Source: Aquila chrysaetos chrysaetos
Taxonomy: Eukaryota; Chordata; Aves; Accipitriformes; Accipitridae
Assembly: GCF_900496995.4 (NCBI RefSeq)
Contig: NC_044010.1
Span: 434,001 to 498,000, forward strand
DNA length: 64,000 nucleotides
Reading direction: 5' to 3'
The translations under genes were made by a program, and so were the position numbers. Shown one piece after another: positions 1-10,709 of this stretch. Position 1 is the first letter of the stretch. Each line of letters opens with the position of its first letter. The notes beneath the pieces were generated by a model, which did no database searches, had not been told where the DNA came from, and was given only the letters and a program-made list of their open reading frames with translations.

Positions 1-365
1 GCTTAGAAGAAAGTTGCTGTTAGTACTGAGGTGACCAGATTCCACCACAAGTCAGTCACACTTTCTCTGTGGAGAGGCTGTGAAAACAGTTTCAGCAAAT
101 CTTCCTTAGCAGTTAAGGTGTTCTCAACACTAGGCAACCCCAGAATGGAAAAAGCTGTAAGAAACAAATCAGTTTTCCCATTTAAATTATAGTCTTGCAA
201 AATGACATGTTACCCACCAGAAGCCTCACTTCCTCCCCCTTACATGGATGTTAAGTCTGCCATCTTCAAAGGAATTCTCTTGAAAGCGAAGAATGGATAA
301 CAATCAGAGCTGAAGGTCCTTTATCTGCCAGAAGCCAAAAAGGCAATTATAAGGAAAAATATTTG
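1..365. other. Unassigned flank, no gene seen
   Basis: Non-coding-looking DNA upstream of the first CR1 fragment. A 65-codon open frame on the minus strand (3-200) has no recognisable motif or splice context, and I treat it as chance. In mammals GSTK1 lies on this side of TMEM139, but no GSTK1 exon is recognised here. Confidence 0.4.
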
Positions 366-1131
366 AAACATAGAAACACTGACAAGTCTAGGCTGGAAGG
401 GGAGATCATCTGGTCCAACCTTCTACTGAAAGCAGGGCCTTAGACTCAGCTGCGTCTTGAATATTTCCAGCCAAGATGATTCCTCCACTTTTCTGGGCAA
501 GTAATTGCAACATTTTGATGTTTTCACATTGAAGACTTTTTTTTCTTATATCCAGAGGCACTTACCCTCTTTCCTACTGCCTCTTGTCCTGTCACCATGT
601 ACCCTCATGAAGAGTACCTCCCTCCTCTCTGTAACTACCTACTAGACACTGGAAAACTGTGAGTAGACACCACCTGCCCAAGCCATCTCTTCTCTAGGCT
701 GTACAAACCAAACTCCTTAAGTTGTCAAAGTTCTCCAACCCTCAAATCATCTTAGTGGCAATTCACCAGACCATATCCAATTTTTCAACTTCTCTCCTGA
801 ACTGGGGGGATCAAAACTGTATACATTATTCCAGGTCTGTCCTAACAAGTGCTGAGTAGAGTAGAATAATCACATCCCTTGATCTGTTGACTACACTCTT
901 CCTGGTACAGCCCAGGACACAGTTTGCCTTCATTGCTTCCAGGGCACACTGCTGACTCCTGCTGAGCTTGCTGTTCATCATGACCATTAGGTCTATTTCA
1001 GCAGAGCTGCATCGTAGTCAGTCAGACCCCAGCCTCTACTGCTGCTTGTGATTATTCCGCACATGCATGACTTTACATTTATCTTTGTTAAACCTCATGC
1101 GATTCTTGTTGGCCCAATCTTCCAACCTGAA
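366..1131 (-). repeat. CR1 LINE, 3' part, antisense and old
   Basis: Read on the minus strand this is the C-terminal reverse-transcriptase tail and 3' UTR of a CR1 (chicken repeat 1) LINE. On the + strand it shows the usual reversed order: a 'ggaaggggagatcatctggt' block, then 'cttgtcctgtcaccatgtac', the 'tctctaggctg' block, and near the far end 'gttaaacctcatgcgattc'. Divergence from the usual CR1 wording is high and there are many small indels, so this is an old copy. It is 5'-truncated, as most CR1 copies are. It sits tail-to-head next to a younger sense CR1. Confidence 0.8.
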
Positions 1132-1199
1132 TACTATTAATAAATATTTAGCAGTAGGACATCTTCCTACTACAGGCAAACATGAGCTGCAGTCAGCTC

Positions 1200-3745
1200 C
1201 TGGAGGTAATTCGCACTATAGTGTTTGAGAACTTCCAATGATGTAAGCACTGATGAGTTATTCTATAGGCAATTAAGAGAAATTTCAGGATCGGTAGCCC
1301 TTGTCCTTATGGGAGATTTCAACTTCCCAGACATCAACTGGAAATATCATACTGCTGAGACGAGCAGGTCTTGGAAATTCTTGAAGTTTGTAGGAGATAA
1401 CTTCTTGTCACAGGTGCTCAATAAGCCAACTAGGAAAGATGCCCTCCTAGACTTGCTATTTGTGAATAGAGAAGGACTTGTGGGAGATGTGATGGTAAGT
1501 GGCTGTCTTGGCCACAAGTGATCATGAAATGGTTGAGTTTAAAATTTTCAGTGTAATAAGAAAGGACAGCAGAGTTGCTACCCTGTACTTCAGGAGAGCA
1601 AACTTTAAGCTATTCAGTAAGCTATTTAGCAGCGTCCCCTGGGAATCTGCTTTTGAGGGCTTAGGAGTCCACGAGTGCTGGTCAGTTTTTAAGAATCACC
1701 TTTTAGAAGCACAGGAGCAGGCAATTCCACTGTGTCGTAAGTCAAGCAAGCAGGGCAGAAGACCATCTTGGCTGTACAGGGAACTCCTTATGGAGCTCAA
1801 GAGGAAAAAGAAATTGTATGATGTCTGGAAGCGAGGTCAGGCTTTGCAGGAAGATTACAGAGCTGTGGTTCATATAAGCAGGGAGAAGACATGAAACTTG
1901 GCCAAATCTCAGTAAGAGTTGAAACTGGCCAGTGTTGCTCCAGATAACAAGAAGGGCTTTTAAAAGAATGTTAATAGCAAGAGGAGGTCTAAAGAAAACA
2001 TTGGACAGATACTTGTTCAAGATGGTCACCTGACTAATAGGGATGAAGAAAAAGCAGAGGCATATCAATGCGTTTTTTTTGCCTCAGTCTTTAATAATAC
2101 TGATAGACCTTGGGCTGCCCAGTCCCCTGAGTCGGAGGACCACATGTGTGGGAACAGTGACTTTCCCTTTATGAACACTGAAATTGTAAGGCACCAGCTG
2201 CATCAGCTGAATGTTCACAAGTTCATGGGACCTGATGGGATTCATCCCAGAGTACCAAAGGAGCTAGCAGATGTTATGGCAGGACCCCTCTCGATCATCT
2301 ACCAAAGGTCTTGGGAGTTTGGGGAGGTCCCTGCTGACTGGAAGCTAGCCAGTGTTATTCCAATTTACAAGAAGGGCATGAGGGAAGACCCTGGGAACTA
2401 CAGACCTGTTAGTCTAACCTGAGTATCTGGAAAAATTATGGAGAAGATTATACTGGGTACTATCAAAAGGCATTTAAAGAACAATGCAATCATCAGGCAC
2501 AGTCAACATGGGTTCACAAAGGGAAAGTCCTGTCTAACTAATTTGATATCCTTCTACTATAACGTCGCCCACCTAGAGGATGAAGGGAAGGCAGTAGATG
2601 TAATTTTTCTGTGTTTTAGTAAGGCTTTCAATACTGTTCCTCATGGTATCTTTCTGGAAAAGTTGTCCAGCTGTGAGATGAGCAGGTACACGGTGCACTG
2701 GGTGAAGAACTGGCTGGACAGCAGGGCTCAAAGGGTTCTAGTGAATGGGACTACATCTGGCCGGCACCTGGTCACCAGCAGTGTTCTTCAGGGCTCAGTT
2801 CTGCTGCCAGTTCTGTTCACTATTTTTATCAATGATCTGGATGCAGAAGTTGAATGCACCATTAGCAAGTTTGCTGATGATACCGAACTGGGAGGTGCTG
2901 TTGACTCTCTCGAGGGACAAGAGGCCTTGCAGAGGGATCTAGGTAGATCGGAGCACTGGGCAATCATCAATGGCATGAAATTTAATAGTTGAAGAGCTGG
3001 ATTCTGCACTTGGGACAGAGTAACACCAGGCACAAGTATAAACTGGGAGAGGGGTGGCTGGAGAGCAGCCCTGTGGAAAGGGATCTGGGGGTGCTGGTTG
3101 ACAGGAGGCTCAACAGGAGTCAGCAGTGTGTGCCCTGGCAGCCAAGAGGGCAAACCCCATCCTGGGGGGCATCAAACATGGCATAACCGGCCGGTCAAGA
3201 GAGGGGATGATCCCGCTGTATTCGGCGTTGGTACAGCCTCACCTTGAGTGCTGTGTGCTGTTCTGGGCCCCACAGTTTAAGAAGGATGTGAAGGTCCTTG
3301 AGTGTGTCCAGAGGAAGGCCACAAAGCTGGTAACAGGGCTGGAAGGCATGTCCTCTGAGGAGCGGCTGAGGACTTTGGGCTTGTCTAGTTTGGAGAAGAG
3401 GAGGCTGAGGGGCGACCTCATTGCTCTCGACAGCTTCCTGAGGAGGGGAAGGGGAAAGGGAGGTGCTGATCTCTTCTCCCTGCTATCCAGTGATAGGATG
3501 CCTGGGAACGGGTCAAAGCTGTGCCAGGGGAGGTTTAGACTGGACATTAGGAAACATTTCTTTACCGAGAGGGTGGTCATACACTGAAAGAGGCTTCCTG
3601 GAGAGGTGGTCGATGCCCAATGTCTGTCAGTGTTTAAGGAGCATTTGGACAATGCCCTTAATAACATGTTTTAACTTTTGGTCAGCCCTGAATTGGTCAG
3701 GCAGTTGGACTACGTCATTGTTGTAGGTCCCTTCCAAGTGAAATA
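1200..3745 (+). mobile_element. CR1 LINE, 2.5 kb, broken ORF2 (endonuclease to RT)
   Basis: A long sense CR1 retrotransposon copy, truncated at its 5' end. Open segment 1225-1521 contains the endonuclease motif MGDFNFPDINW. A shift to another frame (1499-1894) continues it with SDHEMVEF. RT segments follow at 2144-2422 (GPDGIHPRVPKEL, then NYRPVSLT) and 2438-2992. The latter includes FSKAFNTVPH, the QGSVL region and the catalytic FADD box at 2870-2881. Frameshifts and in-frame stops separate the segments, so no functional ORF2 protein can be made. The 3' tail passes into a TTTTA/TTCTA simple repeat. Boundaries are approximate, and no target-site duplication was identified. Confidence 0.9.
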
Positions 3746-3762
3746 GTCTTGTCTTTCTTCTT

Positions 3763-3800
3763 CTATTTTATTTTATTTTATTTTCTATTCTATTCTATAC
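3763..3800. repeat. (TTTTA)n/(TTCTA)n microsatellite at the CR1 3' end
   Basis: About 38 bases of TTTTA units followed by TTCTA units lie directly downstream of the CR1 3' UTR. CR1 copies normally end in a short ATTCTRTG-type repeat, so this probably expanded from that tail. Confidence 0.8.
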
Positions 3801-3815
3801 TAATTCTATTTTCAG

Positions 3816-5661
3816 ACACACACTAAAGGTTCAGATAACAGACTTCACGAAGTAATTCAGTACCTGTTCTGTTGCTTATCAGTACTCCTCATTCCCACAT
3901 ACATCAGGGAGTAAAAAGGATTTTAACTCAGCCCTCTGTGAAATAATAACCCATTGTCTCCTTTCCTTTTTTTTGTAAAATCAAAGAGGGCATAAAACAA
4001 CATTGGACAAACAAACAGCACCCAATCAGGATAGAAAAATGTATAGATTTACATTTTATAGAATTCATAAATAGATTTACGTGTGGGCCATGTGATGTGG
4101 GCTGGGCCAGCAGTCCTTCCTGCTTTGTGAGGCAGAGATCAAGACTCCTCTGCTACGTGGAGGGGAGAACATAATTTTCAGGGCAGTTTCTCTCACTGAA
4201 GTAAAGCAGACCAAACAGATCCGACACAGGTAAGCACTCCCCCACTGCTCACTCCGCCTTCTTTCCTAATGAGTTTCCTGCTTTTGTGGGACAGACCTAG
4301 AAGAGCTGCAAAAGAGTAGAAGGTACGCGATCGTCTAGAAATTGCTTTGGATTCCAAACCTGGAAAAATAAGGTTCCAGTTTCCCATGCAAAATTGTACA
4401 ACAGGATCTTCCCATCATTTGCTACCTTCCCATATTCACTAGTTCCTGGCTTTTAGTTTCGAAAAAAATCTGTTGTCTGCCTACAAGGAAACTCAAAAGG
4501 AGGAAGGGAGAATTTTTACTGGTGTCCCATCCTCAGTTCAGAAGGTGAAGGAGCAGGGACAAAAGAGCGTGTGCAATTTTCCTTGTGATGAAGAGAGAAG
4601 TTAAAACATGACTGCTCCTACCTACCGAAACCTCTCTGGTAAGTATATGCTGAAAAAGAATGTGTTTGTTCTTCTGGCATTTGTATATATACATGTAACT
4701 ATTTTTGCTGTAACAAGGGAACGCATTTAGTGTGCAAAAGCACACAATGTAACATGAAACTATATAAAACTGTATTTGTTTGGAGATGCATATTCATAAA
4801 AAATATGTCCACTGTGTCATGCTTTTTTCCTTCAAAGGGGTCTTCGTCAAAACAGTGGGATATATGTAGGTTAGTATATGCAAGATGACTCTTTAATTAT
4901 GGTATTCTTGAATACCACAGATCCCTGGCATTCATTCCATATTGACTGCACACAGTGACAACTGCTGTCTCTTTCACGGAGATGGGATTTGGAATGGGGG
5001 ACAGGAGGGGCTCTTGTGTTTGAGAATGATGGAAAAAAGCACATCAACAGAAAAAGAACTGAGGATATAGGCAAATATTCAAACACACGCCTACATTTTG
5101 CAGGAACAGACATACCCCAGCTATATCTAGAACTTAAAGTAATGTTATTGCTATAACGCTACACTGAAGTTAGACTCTCAATTTACTGGGGCAGACAGCC
5201 CCATTAATAACGCTACTTTTCTTCCGGGATCTGAACTAGTATCTGAATGTTCATTATGCAATGTACAAATGTCCTAGAATTAACCTTTAAAGTTATTCCG
5301 TGTTTCACTTTCGTAGTAACCTCAAATCTGCATCCTAGACTGCTCTGAGTTCTATTAAGAAGCTAGACCTTTTTGGATGAGCCTGGCAGTAAGTGCTGAT
5401 GGTCTATTTATGCATTTTATGTCTTGCAACTGGGTGCCCAAGCGTTCCCATTATTCAATATGCATTCACATAGGAAATTCTAGTACATTTACATTGGCAT
5501 GCATTCATGCACAGATTTCCCAGGCTTATTAGATATGTGCATAGCTGCATGTTCTCATTATGGCATGTACTTGAGTATGTACTTTCTTATTTTGGTCATG
5601 ATACTGATAACGTCTTTGTATGCTCATGTTTCACATTGAAAAAACTATTCTGTCTCCCACA
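3816..5661 (+). other. Upstream region of TMEM139, possible non-coding 5' exons
   Basis: No coding gene is seen. Two strong donor-like sites occur: CAG|GTAAGC with the exon side ending at 4229, and CTG|GTAAGT ending at 4638. The TMEM139 coding exon is preceded by a good acceptor (ctgtctcccacag, ending at 5661). One or more non-coding 5' exons therefore probably lie here, but the transcription start cannot be placed from sequence alone. Confidence 0.35.
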
Positions 5662-5971
5662 GATGTCTGTCCCCATAACTGCTCATCTGTTCTCAACTGT
5701 CTGCTACCACCATCTATACAACCATGTGGTTGGAGACACACTGGAAAAACATCCGCCAAGCCTTGTTGCTTCTTTTCACTGCTGCTCTTCTCATTGGGGT
5801 CACCATGCTGGCCATTTCATCTAACATCAACCCAGTAGGCTATTTCTTCCTAGGGGTAGGGGGAGTGTGTCTGATCGGCTATTTGCTGAGTGTGTTTGTC
5901 GAGTGTTACCTGAGGAATCAGCACCGACATGACACAAATGAGATACCTCCAAACAGGCAAAGCCAAGCAGG
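5662..5971 (+). CDS. TMEM139: TMEM139 coding exon 1 (5' UTR plus residues 1-83)
   Basis: The exon follows a clear acceptor at 5661, has about 62 bases of 5' UTR, and starts at ATG 5724. It encodes two membrane segments: residues about 13-32, rich in Leu and Ala, and about 39-62, beginning PVGYFFLGVGG. The second is the most conserved part of the vertebrate family. It ends at a GGTAAGC donor (exon end 5971), leaving two bases of a Gly codon. Reading on without splicing hits TAA at once (5973-5975), which supports the splice. Confidence 0.85.
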
Positions 5972-7729
5972 GTAAGCAGCAACATGATTATTCTTTACTT
6001 TAACTCTCTCTCCTCAGTCAGGGCCATTTTACATATTGTTTTGCTGCCCTTCCCCTAGGGCACCAAACACAGACCCCATTCCAGGAGGCAAAAGTTCTTT
6101 TTAGGTTGTTTTCCTTCATTCTTCAGGTGGAGGTTGCAAATGTCTATGCCACTCATGTCCTGTGTATCCCGTCCAATATATAATTTCTTGCCCCCAGGAA
6201 CTGATACACTAACAACTTCCACGGTTAAACAGATCCAGGCCCAGCTTTATTTTTCTTTGAGTAATCCGGTCTTGCCAAACAATGAGTCAGACACGGAAAA
6301 AGAAAAAAAGCTGAAGCAATACTGAATCTTAGCTGGGTTTATCTCTATAAACCTTATCTCCAGAGCAACTGTTCCTCGGCAAACTTTTTAAAAGGAACCT
6401 GTAACTGGGTGTGTTTCCAGCCTTAAAAACCCAACTTGACACTAATAAACCCTGATTTTAAGAGGCTCTGAACATTCCCACATCTTTTTGGCTACATGTA
6501 CATTTGCAGTTTCTCAGCATCACCTAATTTAACCCCAATTTGCCTACTGTAGTTGAAAAGTTTAACTTCATTTGTATCTTTGCTTCCTTGTCTGTATAAT
6601 CCAGATAATCATTATCCACACCCATAAATGACTTGACATTCTCAAATACAGGTTTTGAAGGAAGGCAAAAATGTAATTATGTGTTTATTTTCAGAAAGAG
6701 TACATAAAAAGAAGTCTATATTGGGCTTTGCTAGCTTGGGGGCATACTAGAAGAAAATTAGTATCTGTTTATTTAAGAATATGACCTAAAAAGGAAAATG
6801 TTTCTAAAGTAACATTTTTCTCTGCAGATACTCTTTTACAGACTAGTTAGTCCTTGTTTAAACTAAATGAAAATACTTGATTTTCTCCGCTTCTTAAAAA
6901 CAGATGAATATTGAGCTAATGTATTAAAAAAGTAAGGTCCTGTTTTATTCCAAGAAATAATTAGTAGTTAGTAATTATTAGTAATAAATTTTAACTGGTA
7001 GGAGATTTTAAATGAGGGACATTAAGCTAAGCCTAGCTGAATGTGAACAGTGTGGGTTTCTTCACTTATTCTGTTTGCTCTGAGAAAATGGTCAGATGAG
7101 CCATTCTCTAGGCCAGGAAGCAAGACATTAAGTTGGTGGACAAGTGAGCTCATCCAGTGGCAGAATATCACATACAGTAACACCACGTGAGACACCCTGT
7201 CTCAGTCCCACCTACCGATTGTAGCATGGTCCCTATAGTACATTATCCGGACCACCTGCCTCTCCATAAACCAAGCAGTAAAATAACCAGTGTAACGGCC
7301 ATTCCTCTCTTCACGCATAGGGTGAATGCTGCCTATGAAGCACCCACCTATGAGGAGGTGATGACCATGTCGGTTCCAGCAATATGGACAATTGCATCCA
7401 ATCCAGGCTTAGTGCCCTCACCGCTGAATGAGCCGCCTCCTTACAACGTAGTTATTGAATCATCTGCCCAAGAAGAGATTATGGTGGAGGCTCTCAGGGT
7501 GTCGGTGGCAGCAGACACAAGGCACACCTCTGAGACGGACACAGGCTCCAGGATGCAGCTGCAGCTGGTGCTGCCCCCAAGACTGCAGCGGTTCGTTTCG
7601 GACATCCATGAAGTGAAAGGTTTTGAGGACAGGCTTGAGCCACTGGAGCCACTCACTCCACCACCTGCTTATGAGAGTGCCATCAATGATGAGGTCTTTG
7701 AAGAGGCTTTCCAGCCCTCCGTATTATGA
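5724..7729 (+). CDS. TMEM139: TMEM139, transmembrane protein 139 (two coding exons)
   Basis: Joining 5724-5971 to 7321-7729 gives an uninterrupted frame of 218 codons plus stop, close to the human length (about 216). The layout matches the family: a short N-terminus, two transmembrane helices near residues 13-62, then a long cytosolic tail. The tail has a PTYEE motif near residue 91 and two PPxY motifs, PPPY (121-124) and PPAY (about 197-200). PPxY motifs usually bind WW domains of NEDD4-type ubiquitin ligases. From recalled literature, human TMEM139 associates with the kidney anion exchanger kAE1 and promotes its surface trafficking; the sequence does not show this. The gene lies 2.8 kb upstream of CASP2 on the same strand, as in mammals. 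The exon phases agree exactly and there are no breaks, so I consider it a functional gene. Confidence 0.9.
5972..7320 (+). other. TMEM139: TMEM139 intron between the coding exons
   Basis: A 1.35 kb intron with GTAAGC donor and 'cttcacgcatag' acceptor. It is AT-rich. No repeat or gene is recognised inside. Confidence 0.8.
7321..7729 (+). CDS. TMEM139: TMEM139 coding exon 2 (residues 83-218)
   Basis: Begins after AG at 7319-7320 and completes the split Gly codon. It encodes the cytosolic tail, starting VNAAYEAPTYEEV, with EPPPYNVV and later PLTPPPAYESAI, and ends at TGA 7727-7729. The frame stays open upstream of the acceptor to an ATG at 7187, but that extension has no family-like residues and would lack the membrane helices. 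Confidence 0.88.
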
Positions 7730-8995
7730 TTAATTTCACCTTCCATGAATGCAGAACCAAATCCTCACCCCAGTACAGGATGCTCCTTAGAGGGAAGGTG
7801 AAAGAGCTGAGATTTTTCATGCCTGAAACTGTAAAAGTTTGTCCCACCATTCTTTGAACCAGAGCTGAACTACAGACACAGCTTCTGAAGTCACTAGAAT
7901 CTTTTTGCACAAAATATAAATCAATGCAATACCACAATGCTTTTTCTTGGCAGATGCATAAAACCACTGTGAGGAAAGTTGTGCTATATATGGCAACAAT
8001 TCTCCAACTGGAGATACACCTTTATGGGGGTGGAGAGTGAATCATGAGAAGAGACAAAGTTGCCAAAGGACCTCTGAAGAAGGACTGTAGGAAGCAGCCA
8101 GGAGAAGCTGCCTGGGAAAGGGGAGGAACAGAAACAGCACTAAGTAGGTTCTGCCTGTGCATTACAAACAGCAGTATGGTTGAGAGCTGTGCAAACTTCA
8201 GCCACCCTAAAATCCCTATAGAGAGACTGAGGCTGCAGTTCCCTGAGTTGCTGTTTTGCAGCAACACAAATTTATGGTCTGCGCTGTTTGTTGCTACCCC
8301 TCTGCTGCACTTGCTCCGCATCTTCAGCTGTGCCGCACCACAGTGTAACTGAGGGGAGGGTGGCTGTCTTCATCTGGAAGCTGGCACCACCTGATACCTG
8401 TCACTTGGGGTTGAAAAGCTGATGGCAAGCATGGCACCATGAAACGACTTCTATTGTTCACAAGGTTCTCATCCCACAAAGCCTGCAGTGGTGGACAAGA
8501 GGGAGATAATAGCAGTTTTTCTCCCACAAGAGAGTCCGGCAGTGGAACACATACACGTATATGTATCCTCTGCCTGGACTGCCAGTCTGCGGAGCTCTAA
8601 AGGAGGGTGTATTTCTCTGCTGTACTACATCCCCAAGCATTGATGGCTTGAGATACGTTATTGTCATCCTGGTGAGTTCTCCAGTTCTCCGTAGCAACGC
8701 TGTGCATGGGGGCTTCTCTCTGGACTCTGGAAAGGGCCACTCTGTCTGACAAGGCCACAGCTGCAATGGAGGGCACCTGAGAATCACAGTCCTGAGCCAT
8801 ATTGCATTCATCAACATGACAGCTCTAGGCTGCAGGCAGGTTCTATCTCTACTGATCACTGATCAGTGATGCTGTGTGGTCATTTAAAATGGGTGAGTTA
8901 AGCTGATAGGCTCTGCAGCATTAAAGTGGTCTGCTGTATGCAAAGAGACATTCATGTCTGGTGAATGTCCAAATAAAATAAAAAAAGAAATACGG
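7730..8995 (+). other. TMEM139: TMEM139 3' UTR with tandem poly(A) signals
   Basis: Non-coding sequence after the stop codon. Two overlapping AATAAA hexamers at 8972-8977 and 8977-8982 are the first strong cluster and likely end the transcript near 9,000. Further AATAAA copies occur between about 9,107 and 9,175 and could give a slightly longer form. Confidence 0.6.
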
Positions 8996-8999
8996 TGGT

Positions 9000-9990
9000 C
9001 CGAATCTCCTTATGAAGGAGAGCAGCAATCATCACAGCCTTGTCTCATACGACTGCGTCATCTTTAATTCCTACGAGGAACCGTCAAACCATAGGCTAGA
9101 AGCAAATAAATTATTTCTGTTTGATTCTTTATAGTTCAAATAAAAAAAAAGACCTTTTATGTTGTTTATAAATAAACGGGACTGCATTAAAAATACCTGG
9201 TGGCATCACTAGTTTTTTCTCCCCAAAGAAACACTCCACAAAGCCGTGCTTTTGCTTGTGTTCTGCTTACTTGATAATCTTGGCTTAGAAAAAGGAAAGG
9301 CGTTCCATTTCTAAATCTACAGCTGAATCACTTTAGTATCATTAACGATGAAGCAGCTATGATATCTCTATCATAAAAGTATTATGAGAGATGAATTTGC
9401 TGATAGAGGCAATGGGATTTCTTTAGTGGCAATCACTTCTTGCACTTCCCTCCTGTGTCTGCAAACACAAAAGAACAAACCACAGTAAAAAGGAGTGCAG
9501 GTATACCACACAGGAATAGAAGCTTTGGGTCTAAACTGGGCAAACCAGGACCTTTTTGAGCGCACCGAACTGCCAGGACCCGGGAAGAAATTCAGGTGAC
9601 CGGCACAGATAAAAAAAAAAAAAAGACGAAAAACGTCACCAGGTGCGATGGCTAGGATTTCGCCTGCAGCACCCCGTAAGGGTTATTCAAGCCTTTGGAC
9701 TTGTGTTAAGTTTTAGCGGGCGAAAACCCCAGCGCACCGAGGAAGAACCCTGCGTGAGGAGAGCTGCGGGCCTCCTTCTGCCCAGAGGGTGCTCGCTGCC
9801 TTTTCCCTCTCCATTTCACGCGAGCTCCGCCCGTCCCGTCCCGCTCCCTCCCTTCCCATCACCGAACACCCACTTCGGCCCTTTTTTAACTTCAGCCCCC
9901 GCCAGCCGGAACGCACCGGCCGTGAAACGCACCTCACAAAAACTCTGAAAATAAAAAAAATAAGCCCAGAACCGGTGTGTTTGTGAGGAA
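9000..9990. other. TMEM139-CASP2 intergenic gap
   Basis: About 1 kb between the two genes. It is AT-rich to about 9,600, then GC content rises towards the CASP2 CpG island. An A-run sits at about 9,611-9,624. No gene is seen. Confidence 0.6.
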
Positions 9991-10158
9991 ACCTGCGTAC
10001 CCGCTAACCCTACGTGCGCGTGGAACCGCTCCCGTTACTCTGACGTGAAAGACTATAACCGTATAAACCCCCGCTCCCCACACACACACCCCGCGGCAGA
10101 CGCCTCGGCGCGCAGAGGCGCGAACCCGTACGGCGGAGAGGGTGGGGAAAGGCGTGCC

Positions 10159-10170
10159 TGCGCATGCGCA
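10159..10170. promoter_or_regulatory. Perfect NRF1-type site TGCGCATGCGCA
   Basis: The palindrome TGCGCATGCGCA matches the NRF1 (nuclear respiratory factor 1) consensus at every position. It lies about 390 bases upstream of the CASP2 ATG inside the CpG island, a typical place for this activator. Binding is inferred from the motif only. Confidence 0.6.
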
Positions 10171-10559
10171 CGACGGGACACGGCTTGGTTGGTTGTGGTT
10201 TGTTTTTTTTCTTTTTAGGGAGGAAGCGGCCCTCGCTGTTTGAGTCGCTGGGGCCGCCGGGAGGAAGAAGGCGGTCCGCCCGTTCGGCGGGAGCTGGTCC
10301 GGGGAGAGCGCACGGCGGCCTGCAGCGGGCCTCCCGCCGCGGCCTCGGCAGCCGGGGGTGGCGCGGAGCACGCCCTTCGCCGCCGGTCCCCGCTGGGGCG
10401 GGCGGCGGAAGCCTCTTCCGCCCGTTGCCAGGCGGCGGCGGCCGCCCGCGGAGGCGGCCGCCCGCGGGGTCGGCCCGCTTCCTCCTGAGGAGAACGCCGG
10501 GAGGGGTCGGGGCGGCGCTGGGCGCCGAGTTGGGTCGCGGTGTCCCCTCTCCTGCCGGG

Positions 10560-10709
10560 ATGCTGGTGGCGTGCGGCATGCAGCGGTGTCACCAGGAGGC
10601 GCTGAAGAAGAACCGGGTGGCGCTGGCAAAGCAGCTGGTTTTAAAGGAGTTGCTGGAGCACATGATAGAGAAGGACGTCGTCACCGCGGAGATGGTGGAG
10701 ACCATACAG
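10560..10709 (+). CDS. CASP2: CASP2 exon 1 (residues 1-50, CARD start)
   Basis: Starts at ATG 10560 (MLVACGMQ) and contains [15 protein letters not shown], the first CARD helix region. It ends phase 0 at CAG|GTACGC. A second in-frame ATG (10578, residue 7) aligns with the Met of the human CGM stretch and could also serve. The frame is open further upstream, so the exact start is a judgement. Confidence 0.92.

Noticed and set aside
10164-10559. In-frame N-terminal extension of CASP2
   Set aside because: The frame is open but translates to Gly/Arg/Ala-rich sequence without similarity to caspase-2. It is likely 5' UTR.
9934-10629. A 231-codon frame on the minus strand across the CASP2 promoter, and similar GC-rich frames
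   Set aside because: They lie in a CpG island where stop codons are rare. Composition is low-complexity Pro/Arg/Ala, and the real gene is CASP2 on the other strand.
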